From contig NC_088312.1 in the NCBI RefSeq assembly GCF_910592395.1, positions 16,935,292 to 16,999,291 on the forward strand: a DNA stretch of 64,000 nt. The letters are read 5' to 3'. Every line of letters begins with the position of its first letter. Within the stretch, counting starts at the first letter, position 1. Position numbers and translations under genes: made by a program. Below the pieces are notes generated by a model. It made no database searches. It saw nothing but the letters and a program-made list of their open reading frames with translations, and had not been told where the DNA came from. Below are positions 18,001 to 30,499 of this stretch, in pieces. Origin of the DNA: Lineus longissimus (Eukaryota > Nemertea > Pilidiophora > Heteronemertea > Lineidae).

Positions 18001-21000
18001 GGCGTTTATAATACGTAACCATATATACGCATAACGAAGATGAAAACAAATGTATATAATTCACTACATAAACAAATAAATGTGACGATAATGAGTGTAA
18101 TTGTATCAATATATTACTGTACTTAATCAGTAATAATGAGGATACTAGGAATGATACTAGGAATCAATCATATCACAACATGCCTATCGATAAAACTCAA
18201 GGGTTGACGGAGTGAATGAAACCATATAGCTAAATATCACGACTAAGCGAAAGTATAATAGTCGTTTATAATACGTAACCATAACTACGGATACTAGGAA
18301 TCAATCAAATCACAATATGCCTATCGATAAATCTCAAGGTTTGACGGAGTGAATGAAACCATATAGCTAAATATTACGACTAAGCGAATAGTCGTTTATA
18401 ATACGTAACCATACATACGATACAAGGAATCAATGAAATCACAATATGCCTATCGATAAAACTCAAGGTTTGATGGAGTGAATGAAACCAGTATAATAGG
18501 CGTTTATAATACGTAACCATATATACGCATAACGAAGATGAAAACAAATGTATATAATTCACTACATAAACAAATAAATGTGACAATAATGAGTGTAATT
18601 GTATCAATTGTATCAATATATTACTGTACTTAATCGGTAATAATGAGGATACTAGGAATCAATCAAATAACAATATGCCTATCGATAAAACTCAAAGGTT
18701 TGATGGAGTGAATGAAACCAATATAATATTCGTTTATAATACGTAAACACATTTACGCATAAAGAGTATGAAAACAATATAATTCACAACATAAACAAAT
18801 AAATGTGACGATAATGAGTGTAATTGTATCAATATTAATTACTGTACTAATCGGTAATAATGAGGATACTAGGAATGATACAAGGAATCAATCAAATCTC
18901 AATATGCCTATCGATAAATCTCAAGGTTTGACGGAGGGAATGAAACCATATAGCTAAATATTACGACTAAGCGAAAGTATAATAGTCGTTTATAATACGT
19001 AACCAAAACTACGGATACTAGGAATAAATCAAATCACAATATGCCTATCGATAAATCTCAAGGTTTGACGGAGGGAATGAAACCATATTGCTAAATATTA
19101 CGACTAAGCGAAAGTATAATAGGCGTTTATAATACGTAACCATAAATACGGATACAAGGGAATCAATCAAATCTTAATATTCCTATTGATAAAACTCAAG
19201 GTTTGACGGAGTGAATGAAACCATATAGCTAAATATTAAGACTAAGCGAAAATATAATAGACGTTTATAATACGTAACCATATATATACGCATAACGAAG
19301 ATGAAAACAAATGTATATAATTTACTACATAAAAGAAATAAATGTGACGATAATGAGTGTAATTGTATCAATATATTACTGTACTAATCGGTAATAATGA
19401 GGATACTAGGAATGATACTAGGAATCAATCATATCACAACATGCCTATCGATAAAACTCAAGGGTTGACGGAGTGAATGAAACCATATAGCTAAATATTA
19501 CAACTAAGCGATAATAGGCGTTTATAATACGTAACCATAACGAAGATGAAAACAAATGTATATAATTCACTACATAAACAAATAAATGTGACGATAATGA
19601 ATGTAATTGTATCAATATTAATTACTGTACTAATCGGTAATAATGAGGATACTAGGAATGATACAAGGAATCAATCAAATCACAATATGCCTATCGATAA
19701 ATCTCAAGGTTTGACGGAGGGAATGAAACCATATAGCTAAATATTACGACTAAGCGAATAGTCGTTTATAATACGTAACCATACATACGGATACAAGGAA
19801 TCAATGAAATCACAATATGCCTATCGATAAAACTCAAGGTTTGATGGAGTGAATGAAACCAGTATAATAGGCGTTTATAATACGTAACCATATATACGCA
19901 TCAAGAATATGAAAACAAATGTATATAATTCACAACATAAGCAAATAAATGTGACGATAATGAGTGTAATTGTATCAATATATTACTGTACTTAATCGGT
20001 AATAATGAGGATACTAGGAATGAGGATACAAGGAATCAATCAAATCACAATATCTCTATCGATAAATCTCAAGGTTTGACGGAGTGAATGAAACCATATA
20101 GCTAAATATTACGACTAAGCGAAAGTATAATAGACGTTTATAATACGTAACCATATATACGCATAACGAAGATGAAAACAAATGTATATAATTCACTACA
20201 TAAAAGAAATAAATGTGACGATAATGAGTGTAATTGTATCAATATATTACTGTACTAATCGGTAATAATGAGGATACTAGGAATGATACTAGGAATCAAT
20301 CATATCACAACATGCCTATCGATAAAACTCAAGGGTTGACGGAGTGAATGAAACCATAAAGCTAAATATCACGACTAAGCGAAGTATAATAGTCGTTTAT
20401 AATACATACCATAACTACGGATACTAGGAATCAATCAAATCACAATATGCCTATCGATAAAACTCAAGGTTCGACGGAGTGAATGAAACCATATAGCTAA
20501 ATATTACAACTAAGCGATAATAGGCGTTTATAATACGTAACCATATATACGCATAACGAAGATGAAAACAAATAAATGTGACGATAATGAATGTAATTGT
20601 ATCAATATTAATTACTGTACTAATCGGTAATAATGAGGATACTAGGAATGATACTAGGAATCAATCATATCACAACATGCCTATCGATAAAACTCAAGGG
20701 TTGACGGAGTGAATGAAACCATATAGCTAAATATCACGACTAAGCGAAAGTATAATAGTCGTTTATAATACGTAACCATAACTACGGATACTAGGAATCA
20801 ATCAAATCTTAATATGCCTATTGATAAAACTCAAGGTTTGACGGAGTGAATGAAACCATATAGCTAAATATTACGACTAAGCGAAAGTATAATAGGCGTT
20901 TATAATACGTAACCATATATACGCATAAAGAAGATGAAAACAAATGTATATAATTCACTACATAAACAAATAAATGTGACGATAATGAATGTAATTGTAT

Positions 21001-22035
21001 CAATATTAATTACTGTACTAATCGGTAATAATGAGGATACTAGGAATGGTACAAGGAATCAATCAAATCACAATATGCCTATCGATAAATCTCAAGGTTT
21101 GACGGAGGGAATGAAACCATATAGCTAAATATTACGACTAAGCGAATAGTCGTTTATAATACGTAACCATACATACGGATACAAGGAATCAATGAAATCA
21201 CAATATGCCTATCGATAAAACTCAAGGTTTGATGGAGTGAATGAAACCAGTATAATAGGCGTTTATAATACGTAACCATATATACGCATCAAGAATATGA
21301 AAACAAATGTATATAATTCACAACATAAGCAAATAAATGTGACGATAATGAGTGTAATTGTATCAATATTAATTACTGTACTAATCGGTATTAATGAGGA
21401 TACTAGGAATGATACAAGGAATCAATCAAATCACAATATGCCTATCGATAAATCTCAAGGTTTGACGGAGTGAATGAAACCATATAGCTAAATATTACGA
21501 CTAAGCGATAATAGGCGTTTATAATACGTAACCATATATACGCATAACGAAGATGAAAACAAATGTATATAATTCACTACATAAACAAATAAATGTGACG
21601 ATAATGAGTGTAACTGTGTCAATATATTACTGTACTAATCGGTAATAATGAGGATACTAGTAATGAGGATACAAGGAATCAATCAAATAACAATATGCCT
21701 ATCGATAAAACTCAAGGTTCGACGGAGTGAATGAAACCATATAGCTAAATATTACGACTAAGCGATAATAGGCGTTTATAATACGTAACCATATATACGC
21801 ATAAAGAAGATGAAAACAAATGTATATAATTCACAACATAAACAAATAAATGTGACGATAATGAGTGTAATTGTATCAATATATTACTGTACTTAATCAG
21901 TAATAATGAGGATACTAGGAATCAATCAAATAACAATATGCCTATCGATAAAACTCAAGGTTCGACGGAGTGAATGAAACCATATAGCTAAATATTACGA
22001 CTAAGCGATAATAGGCGTTTATAATACGTAACCAT
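1..22035. repeat. AT-rich satellite array with long and short monomers
   Basis: The whole interval is made of one repeat family. Units open with taatacgtaaccata and recur about every 260 bp (starts near 1, 390 and 650). They alternate irregularly with short units of about 130 bp (for example 261-389) that lack the middle part, from gcataacgaagatg to the first gaggata. Larger blocks are also repeated: private variants such as gatggtgttaatgaaacc (near 7057 and 10659) and gaaaagaaatgtatat recur exactly 3602 bp apart, so kilobase segments were duplicated after the monomers diverged. The array ends abruptly at about 22035 and runs off the left edge. Short open frames of 61-64 codons recur on both strands because the monomer recurs; they are not genes. 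Confidence 0.95.
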
Positions 22036-22084
22036 ATAAATACATTATCAAGTTATGAGGTCTTTTTCTGTATGAAACCTTTAC

Positions 22085-22127
22085 TGTGGGGCATATCTCG
22101 CTGGTGGTCCATATATAATGCCCCACA
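22085..22127. repeat. tgtggggcat / atgccccaca hairpin
   Basis: The 10-bp arm tgtggggcat (22085-22094) is the exact reverse complement of atgccccaca (22118-22127). A shorter relative lies at 22266-22292, and diverged ones near 23496-23542 and 39377-39426. The phrase gccccaca also occurs twice in each intron of the 520-bp exon array. It looks like a small dispersed foldback family; no function is evident. Confidence 0.55.
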
Positions 22128-22265
22128 ATTTTTTCAACGTTTTTCAGACCCCTTTGGCCTCATGGGACACCGTAGTGTCACTCTCCAATAACTCTGTTTT
22201 ATACACACTTGTCCCGTTTTAGTTCCAACTTGCAGTCTAGATGGCACTACGTGTACTTTTGTCTT

Positions 22266-22292
22266 TGTGGGGCATATAATTACTGCCCCACA
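22266..22292. repeat. Short gccccaca hairpin
   Basis: The arm tgtgggg faces ccccaca across 13 bases. It belongs to the same small palindromic family as 22085-22127. Confidence 0.45.
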
Positions 22293-23005
22293 TATTTATC
22301 ATCGATAGTGGGATTGAAAAATTTGTGGGATATATAATATGTTATAAAATTTTTAAGCGCTTGCAGGCAACTTTTACAGTGGTTTCTCTTTATCGCATCA
22401 CTAAACAAACGAACATCGCTCTGTGAGGATGGCATTAGGCAGGTTATGGGGTCATTCAAGCATTATATTATGCAAACTTTTGGGGTATTTTAGACCCCCC
22501 ATCTGGAAAGAACCCCTGCCCGTGTACGCCCCCCCCCCCAGCTGCGTATTTAATACTTGAACGACTCCTTACGTAGCCCAGAACCTCCAGACAGGTTTAA
22601 AAATGTGCGTATTTGGAATTAAATAAACTATGCCCAGATTTTGTCGTTTAGGAATGAGGTTCAATTATCATATTCTGGGATTTTTTTCTGGGGGAGGCCC
22701 CAGACCCAGCCCCAGACCCAGGCTCTGTCACCCCCCCCCCCCCGGCGCCCCACAATTTTTGTACGTGCCCTGATTGGGCAGATCCCTTCCAAGTGTCACG
22801 CCTTTTAGCTCCGTTGCTCCAGCAGTCAGCGAGAAAAAAATATATTAGAGAAGTTCAGACTCCGACTTAGCATTGTGATTGATTTAAACTGGTCATTTCG
22901 AGACATCTTTAATCAAACTAATTTGAAAACGGCTTCATACTATAGACCATATTTCCTGGTTAAAAACTATGCAAACTATTCATTGGAAGTGTGCCTCAGC
23001 CACAA

Positions 23006-23068
23006 ATAATGAAGTCGTATTCCAAGCCGGGGAGTGCTGGCTTCCGACTTGAAATACGACTTCATTAT
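23006..23068. repeat. 63-bp perfect-stem hairpin
   Basis: A 16-bp arm ataatgaagtcgtatt (23006-23021) is exactly reverse-complemented at 23053-23068. An inner aagcc/ggctt pairing lies between the arms. It resembles a foldback element or a transcript hairpin; no coding sequence is present. Confidence 0.6.
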
Positions 23069-24697
23069 ATCCGCCATTATGCTAACGTCTAGATTAGAAT
23101 TTCAAAAGTTCCTGTGGACAAAGATTTGGTTCAACAATATTTGAAAGTGTTCTTTAGTTCAACTCAGTCGAAAGCATCACTATAAGACAAAATGTGAGTC
23201 GGAAATTCACCATCGACCAAACGATGAAAATGGCAATATTTGATAGTTCTTGGGCATTAAAAGGGAATGGATAAACACCCTGTTCATTTCTGTCCGCAGA
23301 AAGATACTGGTTTTAGTAAAAGCTTTTTATTGGGGAGAGTTTTGTCCATTAGGCTTTATGGTATACCCCACAATTTTCACTCTCGTAGTTTTGCTTGATT
23401 TCAAGAAACGCATCGTCCAAAATTACCGTACAGTGCTGCCACCTTTGGACCAATTGAAAACAAAATATATGTGATTTTTTTACAAATGAAACCTGTCTTG
23501 TGGAGTATCTAAAACTACGGGACGTATTCAATGCCCCACAAATTATATACACTTTTGGGAATGGACATTTTCTACAAAATGAAACCTGTCCTGTGGGGCA
23601 TCCAGAAATAGGGGGCATTTTTAATACCCTTCGAGATACCGGTTTCAGGGGCACAGCTAGTGAGGGGACAGGGCTCAGCACTATGCCCCCCCCCTCGCCC
23701 AGCGATCCCGACAAATTTTGTTTTTCATGCAAATATTGGCCGAAAATGGCAAAATAGTGCCCCAAAGCAGCAATTTATGTATTAGTGTTGCCATCCAGGG
23801 TCTGTCTGCAAATCTCAATCACATCCGCTTCTGCTTGTCCTTGATTTCATATCCACTACAATTTATGGTCTCAAGAATGACAGTGGCAAGGAAAGTGCAT
23901 TAACAGACGAGATTTGCAAATTTGTCTTTGGTGTAATACTCGCAAAATTCCTAGATGACTACGGCGAGACAAACCGTCATCTCAAACGAGACAATACAGC
24001 TATAGATCAGATGGTGCCTACACAACGCGGGGTAGGGGGTTATTTCCAGAGATTGTCGCCTGTTATAGGACCACCATTCGTCTTGGCAACACATGGTGCA
24101 TTATTTCGAGATGATTGAGATACTAGTAGATATCATTTTTAAGACACCATTGGTGGCCTCTTGTGTGTCAATTCCGTCGACATCATGTCTTCGGTAATGG
24201 ATTGTGCTGTGTTATGCTGGTCTCCGATAATCTGTCCTCAACAACGTTGGTGGAGCTAGCTTTGTGCAGTCAAAAGTACCACGGGTTTTTATAGCTGCAA
24301 AGATGTCTCACCTCATTACCGTAAAACCTGCTTACCGCATGTTAGACACAGCCAGTGGTCACCCGCATTAAAGGACGTTTTGATGTCCTCTGAATTACAA
24401 TGATTCCTTTGTTAAAATGTGTCTTACGTAGTGCCGACTTTGAGATACCAAAGTTCTATTTCAGCAGCCCGATTCTGCAGTCTCTGCTAGAAATGGGCCC
24501 AAACTGTTTGCCATTGACCCGCTGTGGGTGCTAGTGTAGGCCTAGATGTAGAGGCTAGGCCCTAGTACCCGTCTTGTTAGTTTGGGTCCGGGCACATGCA
24601 CGCCGCCATTGGCTTTAACCCTCGATCGATCCTGTCTTCATTTTCAGTTGTCAGTGTTTTGAGTGGTACACTGACAAGGAAGTCGTCTTTGTATTAA

Positions 24698-26416
24698 AAT
24701 CCAACGATGTTGGTTGTGACTAGGCCCTGTGTCGTCTCCTCCTCACCCACAATGTTGGTTGTGACTATACCTGATACGACCAGGTCTTGACCGTCCCTGT
24801 ATTGTCTCCTCCTGATCACCCACAATGGTGGTTGTGACTTTGTCTGATACGATCAGGCCATATTGGCAGTACCTATGTCGTCTCCTTCTCGCCGACAATG
24901 TTGGTTGTGACTATGTCTAGGTCCTATTGACAGTCCCTGTGTCGTCTCCTTCTCACCGACAATGTTGGTTGTGACTATTGTCTAGGTCCTATTGACAGTC
25001 CCTGTGTCGTCTCCTTCTCACCGACAATGTTGGTTGTGACTATGTCTAGGTCCTATTGACAGTCCCTGTGTCGTCTCCTTCTCACCGACAATGTTGGTTG
25101 TGACTATTGTCTAGGTCCTATTGACAGTCCCTGTGTCGTCTCCTTCTCACCGACACTAGTGGTTATGACCATCCCATGATTCCACAATGGTGGTTGTGAC
25201 TATACCTGATACGATCAGGTCATATTGACAGTCCCTGTGTCGTCTTCTCCTCACCAACAATGTTGGTTGTGACTATGCCTAGGTACTGTTGACAGTCCCT
25301 GTGTCGTCTCCTTCTCACCGACAATGTTGGTTGTGACTATATGCCTAGGTCCTATTGACAGTCCCTATGTCGTCTCCTTCTCACCGACAATGGTGATTAT
25401 GACCATCCCATGCCTCCACAATGTTGGTTGTGACTATACCTGATACGATCAGGTCTTGACCGTCCCTGTATTGTCTCCTCCTATCACCCACAATGGTGGT
25501 TGTGACTTTGTCTGATACGATCAAGCCATATTGGCAGTCCCTACGTCGTCTCCTTCTCACCGACAATGTTGGTTGTGACTATGCCTAGGTCCTGTTGACA
25601 GTCCCTGTGTCGTCTCCTTCTCACCGACAATGGTGGTTATGACCATCCCATGCCTCCACAATGTTGGTTGTGACTATACCTGATACGATCAGGTCATATT
25701 TACAGTCCCTGTGTCGTCTCCTCCTCACTGACAATGGTGGTTTTGACTATATGCCTAGGTCCTATTGACAGTCCCTATGTCGTCTCCTTCTCACCGACAA
25801 TGGTGGTTATGACCATCCCATGCCTCCACAATGTTGGTTGCGACTATACCTGATACGATCAGGTCTTGACCGTCCCTGTATTGTCTCCTCCTGATCACCC
25901 ACAATGGTGGTTGTGACTTTGTCTGATACGATCAGGCCATATTGGCAGTCCCTATGTCGTCTCCTCCTCACCGACAATGTTGGTTGTGGCTATGCCTAGG
26001 TCCTATTGACAGTCCCTGTGTCGTCTCCTCCTCACCGACAATGTTGGTTGTGACTATGCCTAGGTCCTATTGACAGTCCCAGTGTCGTCTCCTTCTCGCC
26101 GACAATGTTGGTTGTGACTATGCCTAGGTCCTATTGACAGTCCCTGTGTCGTCTCCTCCTCACCGACAATGTTGGTTGTGACTATGCCTAGGTCCTATTG
26201 ACAGTCCCTGTGTCGTCTCCTCCTCACCCACAATGTTGGTTGTGACTATACCTGATACGATAAGGTCTTGACCATCCCTGTATTGTCTCCTCCTATCACC
26301 CACAATGGTGGTTGTGACTTTGTCTGATACGATCAGGCCATATTGGCAGTCCCTATGTCGTCTCCTTCTCGCCGACAATGGTGGTTATGACCATCCCATG
26401 CCTCCACAATGTTGGT
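24698..26416. repeat. Minisatellite, about 64-bp unit
   Basis: Tandem units contain gtccctgtgtcgtctcc, ccgacaatgttggttgtgac and tatgcctaggtcctattgaca, about 64 bp each. Longer variants carry tatacctgatacgatcagg or gaccatcccatgcctcc. Unit types are mixed, which suggests a history of higher-order reshuffling. Frames open on the minus strand (25381-25566 and 26160-26378) are by-products of the repeat. Confidence 0.9.
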
Positions 26417-26736
26417 TGGTGAAGTCAGTCAGCAATAAACAAAAACAACTTCACTTCTTCCTTCCCGAATTATAGACTTTGTATAGCCTACTATTAAGCC
26501 CATAAGTATAGATTTATAGACCCAGTAAAAATACCCCATTGCCCATAGCCCATGGAAGTATATACATGTAGCTGACTTCCCAAATCGCGAATTCCCTCTA
26601 TAATAGACAATGGACCTACTGTGGAGCTACAATGAGCTAGCTCCATAACCAGATGAAGTCACTTCGTTTTTTTGCATCAAAACACGCTCGACTGTTTGAG
26701 ACGGCCCCCTCCATTTAGCTTTTACCTGGCAAGATA
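26417..26736. other. Putative upstream region of the SET/recombinase gene
   Basis: This is non-repetitive sequence between the minisatellite and the proposed first ATG. I see no clear TATA box or initiator. It would hold the promoter and 5' UTR if the first-exon call at 26737 is right. Confidence 0.3.
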
Positions 26737-26811
26737 ATGAGACGATCCCCGCGACTCTCCCACTCAAACACGATGCATGCATCCAATATGGAAGTACGAA
26801 GCAGCATGAAG
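26737..26811 (+). CDS. Putative first coding exon
   Basis: An ATG at 26737 opens 25 codons beginning MRRSPRLSHSN and ending at a strong donor, atgaag|gtaagt, in phase 0. The next exon (28844) also enters in phase 0, which is the main reason to call it. The peptide is short and basic and has no known motif. The frame stays open past the donor to 27105, so an unspliced reading is possible, but that extension shows no domain. The true start could lie elsewhere in intron 1. Confidence 0.4.
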
Positions 26812-28843
26812 GTAAGTTTTGGTTATGCTCCTGATTGTTTATATAGCCATCTGTTTAATATGTGCCACAGGCCTGACGATGATAACAATCAAATCCTCTG
26901 CGGTATGTTCATAATGTTTTTTAATCGAAAAGTAGGGCCTAAGACTAGATCTAATGCATCTTTTTCAATAATGTGTCAAAAACACGAGCCGACATGGCCG
27001 AGGCCGGGCGAGGGCGAGGCCGGCTGCTGTCTCAATGCTCAGTCAGTAGGGTCAACTCACTACAGATCTATGAATACCGCCTACAGACGCCAAACTTTCG
27101 GCTAACCCCATAATTTCGGACGGCCCACTTTTATATGTAGGCCTCTCCCGTATCCAAGCCCTTTGCCCACACCTTCTCATTCTCCCGCGAGTGATGCATG
27201 GTCATATGCGCGGAGCATGCATGTGATTTAGCATACTAGGTCATATGATGTAGTGTTCAGCTATGGCCACGCCCGAACGACCAGTGTAGAAGTTTGAACC
27301 ATGCTGATTTTATTTCTTGAACCAGAAGAGTTCATTGCAAGCTACCAATGTTTCTCAGATAAAGAATATGACTTCACCGATTTGGAATACCACGGATTAA
27401 ACTGCATTTGTTTTTTTGATACTGAACTGATGACTTTCTTCTGGCTGTTGATTGGCTCATTGACACTGGGATGTCAATCCTATTACTGTTGCATCAACAA
27501 TAAGTTATTGCTGTGGCATGTACTCGAAATGGTAAGAATAAATGATTCAGGACAAGGCCAACATCCCTCATTAGTTGTGTTTGGAACTAAATTTTGTGCG
27601 GCCACCTCAATTACCAAAAATTAGTAAAAAAAAAATTAAAAAATTTTGGGGGTGGTGGCCCCAAAAAGCCCCCTCCTTGGGATGGCGGCCCCTGGGGTCA
27701 GGGTGGCGGCAGGTACCCTGCTAATACTAATAGGAGTTGGAGAACACTGTAAACATCCAAGTAATATCTCGATGGTAAGATAAAGTGGATGGCAACTTTT
27801 GACTGACATGACAGATAGAATAGATTAATAGCCAATGCAAGGAAATTCAGAAACATGTTATGTTAATTTAATAATAACCAATTTACAAATAACAATTTAT
27901 TATGTTGTGACATCACTGTACACCTGTTCACGTAGCTTGAGAGGGGGAGAGTTACATTGTGGCACTGCCTTAGGAATTAGAGACTGATTCAGGGTTCTGC
28001 CGGTGCCAGTGGTGGTCGGCAGTGGACCCTGTCCACTACACCACTTGGCAGAATACAGGAAAATCTGTCCACTTAATATACTTTTGTTTTAGCCAAGTTT
28101 CAAAAATTGTAAAAAAACAAAAAAGAACAAGCGTATTGTGTTTTTGAGCCATCCGAAAAGTTGGGTCCCGTGATTTTCACAGATTTGTAACGGTAAAACT
28201 GAGAGCCACCATCGATCAAATTCATGCGCAGTGCAGTGGAGTCAGTTTTTCGCGCATAATGATCAGATGAATGAACCTCTTATAAATACATGTAATGGTA
28301 ATGATGACCATATAATTTGTAGAACGTATAGTAAACGCGAGCTACTGTCATATCATTTTATTCATTGCCTATATCTTGCCTGTCGTGCTACCACGGCTAC
28401 AGTACGTTGACCGCGGCTGGAAATCGTTTGGTGGCGCAACGATCACTCCGCATAAATTATCTACGGGCTATTTACCCGATACGCTGCGTATCATCGATGA
28501 AGTATTTGGTCTCCCAGTCCCAGCATTACGGTGGCACGCACCGCTTTCACTTTAACAACGCAGCAGGCTGCCGTATTTGCCTTTTTCCAGATAAAACAAC
28601 ATAGAAATTGGGTCTCACTCTCAGATGCTTGGAAATCGCATATAGAGCCTTCTCAAATTCAAATATTTCTGGCATGTCTGGGGAGGGCCACCAGACCCCG
28701 GTTGGGCGGTGCACATCGGTAGCTTCACCTATGCTCTGTTTTCCGTCCACCTCTAATTTCAACCTGCCCTATGATTCAGTGTGTTAATCCCATACTTCGA
28801 TTATCAATAAATACTTATTCTGAACTTTCTTTTCTTAATACAG
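26812..28843 (+). other. Putative intron 1, including a small unassigned open frame
   Basis: No repeat array or recognisable domain is seen. An open frame of 107 codons (27301-27624) starts MLILFLEPEEF and has a hydrophobic stretch (FFWLLIGSLTLGC). A donor-like atg|gtaaga falls inside it near 27530, so it could be an unrecognised exon. Nothing else supports it. GC-rich simple sequence follows at 27640-27715. Confidence 0.3.
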
Positions 28844-28943
28844 ACAAGGGGAAGGCGAGGTGAAAATGGTGCTGATTTTGAAAAGAAGGAAATGCTGGAT
28901 TGTTGTAGTAGTCTCCAAATGAATTTTTTTGGTCCGAGAAAAG
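28844..28943 (+). CDS. Pre-SET linker exon
   Basis: The acceptor aatacag precedes 100 bp that read in phase 0 as TRGRRGENGADFEKKEM and on to FFGPRK, then stop at the donor aaaag|gtagga in phase 1. Joining to the next exon gives ..PRK-GRGITA.., the usual entry into a SET domain, where Gly-x-Gly lies in the cofactor-binding N-terminal strand. The exon is 12 bases upstream of a foldback element. Confidence 0.75.
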
Positions 28944-28955
28944 GTAGGATTATAG

Positions 28956-29080
28956 ATCCATGCACTTGATTGGGGAAAACATTTCGAAGATGTCGCGTCA
29001 CGGTAATGTAAAATGCATGGTGACACGACGACGGCCAACACTACGTCATGTAAACGTTGTCCCCAATCAAGTGCATGGAT
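28956..29080. repeat. Foldback element in a SET-gene intron
   Basis: The 20-bp arm atccatgcacttgattgggg (28956-28975) is perfectly reverse-complemented at 29061-29080. Weaker pairing continues inward. It is about 125 bp long and begins 12 bases after a splice donor. It looks like a tiny MITE; no clear target duplication is visible. Confidence 0.7.
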
Positions 29081-29328
29081 AGGAAGAAGCACATTTTCAA
29101 ATTCCTTTGCATCATTCATTTCAGGTCATACAGGTTGTGATTCTGGGCAAAGAACATCTTTAATCCAAGTGCACAAACCAAACATATTTCTGAAAGTTTT
29201 AAGTCTAAAGTCAGTCTTTACCCTAATGCCCCATGAAGAAAGTTTGGATATGTTTACAACCATACAACAGGCAACAGAAAGTGTCTAACTACAATTAGGC
29301 CTATTTCTTCAAAATTGTACATTTTCAG

Positions 29329-29494
29329 GTAGAGGTATAACTGCCACACACGATATAAAATCAGGAACATTTCTGCTGCGGTACTCTGGCGAACTCATTA
29401 CAAGTGATGAGGGTGACCGTAGAGGGCTCCAGTACAAAAAAAGGCAACTGGGCAACTATCTATATTTTTTTTCCCACCGTGGAAAAGAATGCTG
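29329..29494 (+). CDS. SET domain exon 1 (KMT5A-like, N-terminal half)
   Basis: Flanked by attttcag and ctg|gtaagg, this 166-bp exon enters in phase 1 and leaves in phase 2. It encodes the first half of a SET methyltransferase domain: GRGITATHDIKSG (cofactor-binding strand), LLRYSGELI, a charged DEGDRRG segment, and GNYLYFFSHRGKEC. The order and spacing match the KMT5A/SETD8 (H4K20 monomethyltransferase) type, recalled from memory. SET enzymes transfer a methyl group from S-adenosylmethionine to lysine. The second half follows at 29899. Confidence 0.85.
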
Positions 29495-29898
29495 GTAAGG
29501 CAGTTCTTTAATACATATGACATGATTGCCTTTTGGATAGCTTAAAGGTTGGAATCACACTGACACTAGCGCTGATTAGCCAAGCTATGGACACTAGTAG
29601 TGACTAGCGTATATGGGTCTTTCCGTCATTTTGAATCCAGTAAACTGTGCAATAAACACTACAGGTGCAGCCTGAGCTGTTTACACATGGAACATGTACA
29701 AGGAAATGTGTGACTTCAGACTATAGATGACTAGAAAATTTGCGTTTGCCAAACAGTGAGTTTGGAAAAAATTATGGCGATTTTGTGCTTGCCGATTGGC
29801 GAGTTCGTTAGCAAGCTCATGGGGTTAAGTACAATCTGCCGTACCAAAAATCATCATCTTCCACCATGATTACAAATGATTTATGTCGATTTTCTCAG

Positions 29899-30088
29899 CA
29901 TTGATGCCACTTCAGAAGTGTGCCTGGCGAGACTAGTGAATGATGCCAAAGGGAGGGAGAGGAATGCCAAAGTGCAGAAGATGGTAACAAATGGTCAGCC
30001 TCATCTCTGCCTGTATTCCACAAAAGAAATACAGAAAGGGGATGAAGTTGCGTATGATTACGGCGAGAAGGATTTGGAGTGGAGAAAG
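29899..30088 (+). CDS. SET domain exon 2 (KMT5A-like, catalytic half)
   Basis: The acceptor attttctcag and donor aag|gtatgt bound 190 bp that continue the SET frame. The junction restores KECC-IDATSE, resembling the C-V-DAT segment of KMT5A. Then come LARLVNDAK, HLCLYSTKEIQKGDE and the conserved AYDYGEKD, whose tyrosine is catalytic in SET enzymes. Odd point: the usual Asn-His-Ser after the LI/LV pair reads Asn-Asp-Ala (Asp codon 29942-29944), so the cofactor-contacting histidine is replaced. I recall the same Asn-Asp form in related fish proteins, so it may define a subfamily rather than decay. No post-SET cysteines are visible, as expected for KMT5A. Confidence 0.85.
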
Positions 30089-30499
30089 GTATGTTGTGGA
30101 TCCAAAGATGATTAGTATGGGTGGTTATATTCCCGCAGATTTTCACATTTTCTGTAAATCAATTTTGTCTAGTTTACCCCCCTAAGACGCTTGGTGGCTC
30201 CCTTCCCCTTGTGTCGTTCCTAGGCCGGGAATCTGGTAAATTTACAAGTAAGATGACACCTGTGCACCTGTAGATGACAACATTGTCAAATTGAATGTGT
30301 GTTCAGTTGGGAGATTGATTCTTTTGGTTTTTTTGTTTATTTAACCGAAATACTCATACTCATAATACTTCTAAACTTATGGATTGTGCACAGTAGATAG
30401 TTTGGTTGACACTCACCCAGCTTCCCAGCTTGAAGATATTTTATCCTCAAAACGCTTGAACTTGTGAGCACTAGTTTATTGGACTCATTTTAATTTCAG

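Larger units (their letters stand above)
22036..24697. other. Spacer without a recognisable gene
   Basis: This is single-copy sequence between the AT satellite and the minisatellite. It holds poly-C runs (near 22530, 22730 and 23685) and small inverted repeats listed separately. It also has repeated gaaacct-g-tgtggggcat phrases near 22074, 23487 and 23580. Open frames up to 138 codons occur on both strands but show no recognisable domain or consistent splice structure. Confidence 0.6.

Noticed and set aside
1592-21128. Recurring 61-64 codon frames in the AT-rich array
   Set aside because: They recur with the satellite monomer on both strands, have no start context or domain, and vary exactly as the repeat does.
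23349-23765. 138-codon minus-strand frame
   Set aside because: It overlaps plus-strand frames in low-complexity and foldback sequence, with no domain and no splice support.
25381-26378. Arg-rich minus-strand frames in the minisatellite
   Set aside because: They are a by-product of the 64-bp unit and have no independent support.
26737-27105. Unspliced 122-codon reading from the proposed first ATG
   Set aside because: A strong donor at 26811 with matching phase to 28844 is a better explanation; the extension has no domain.
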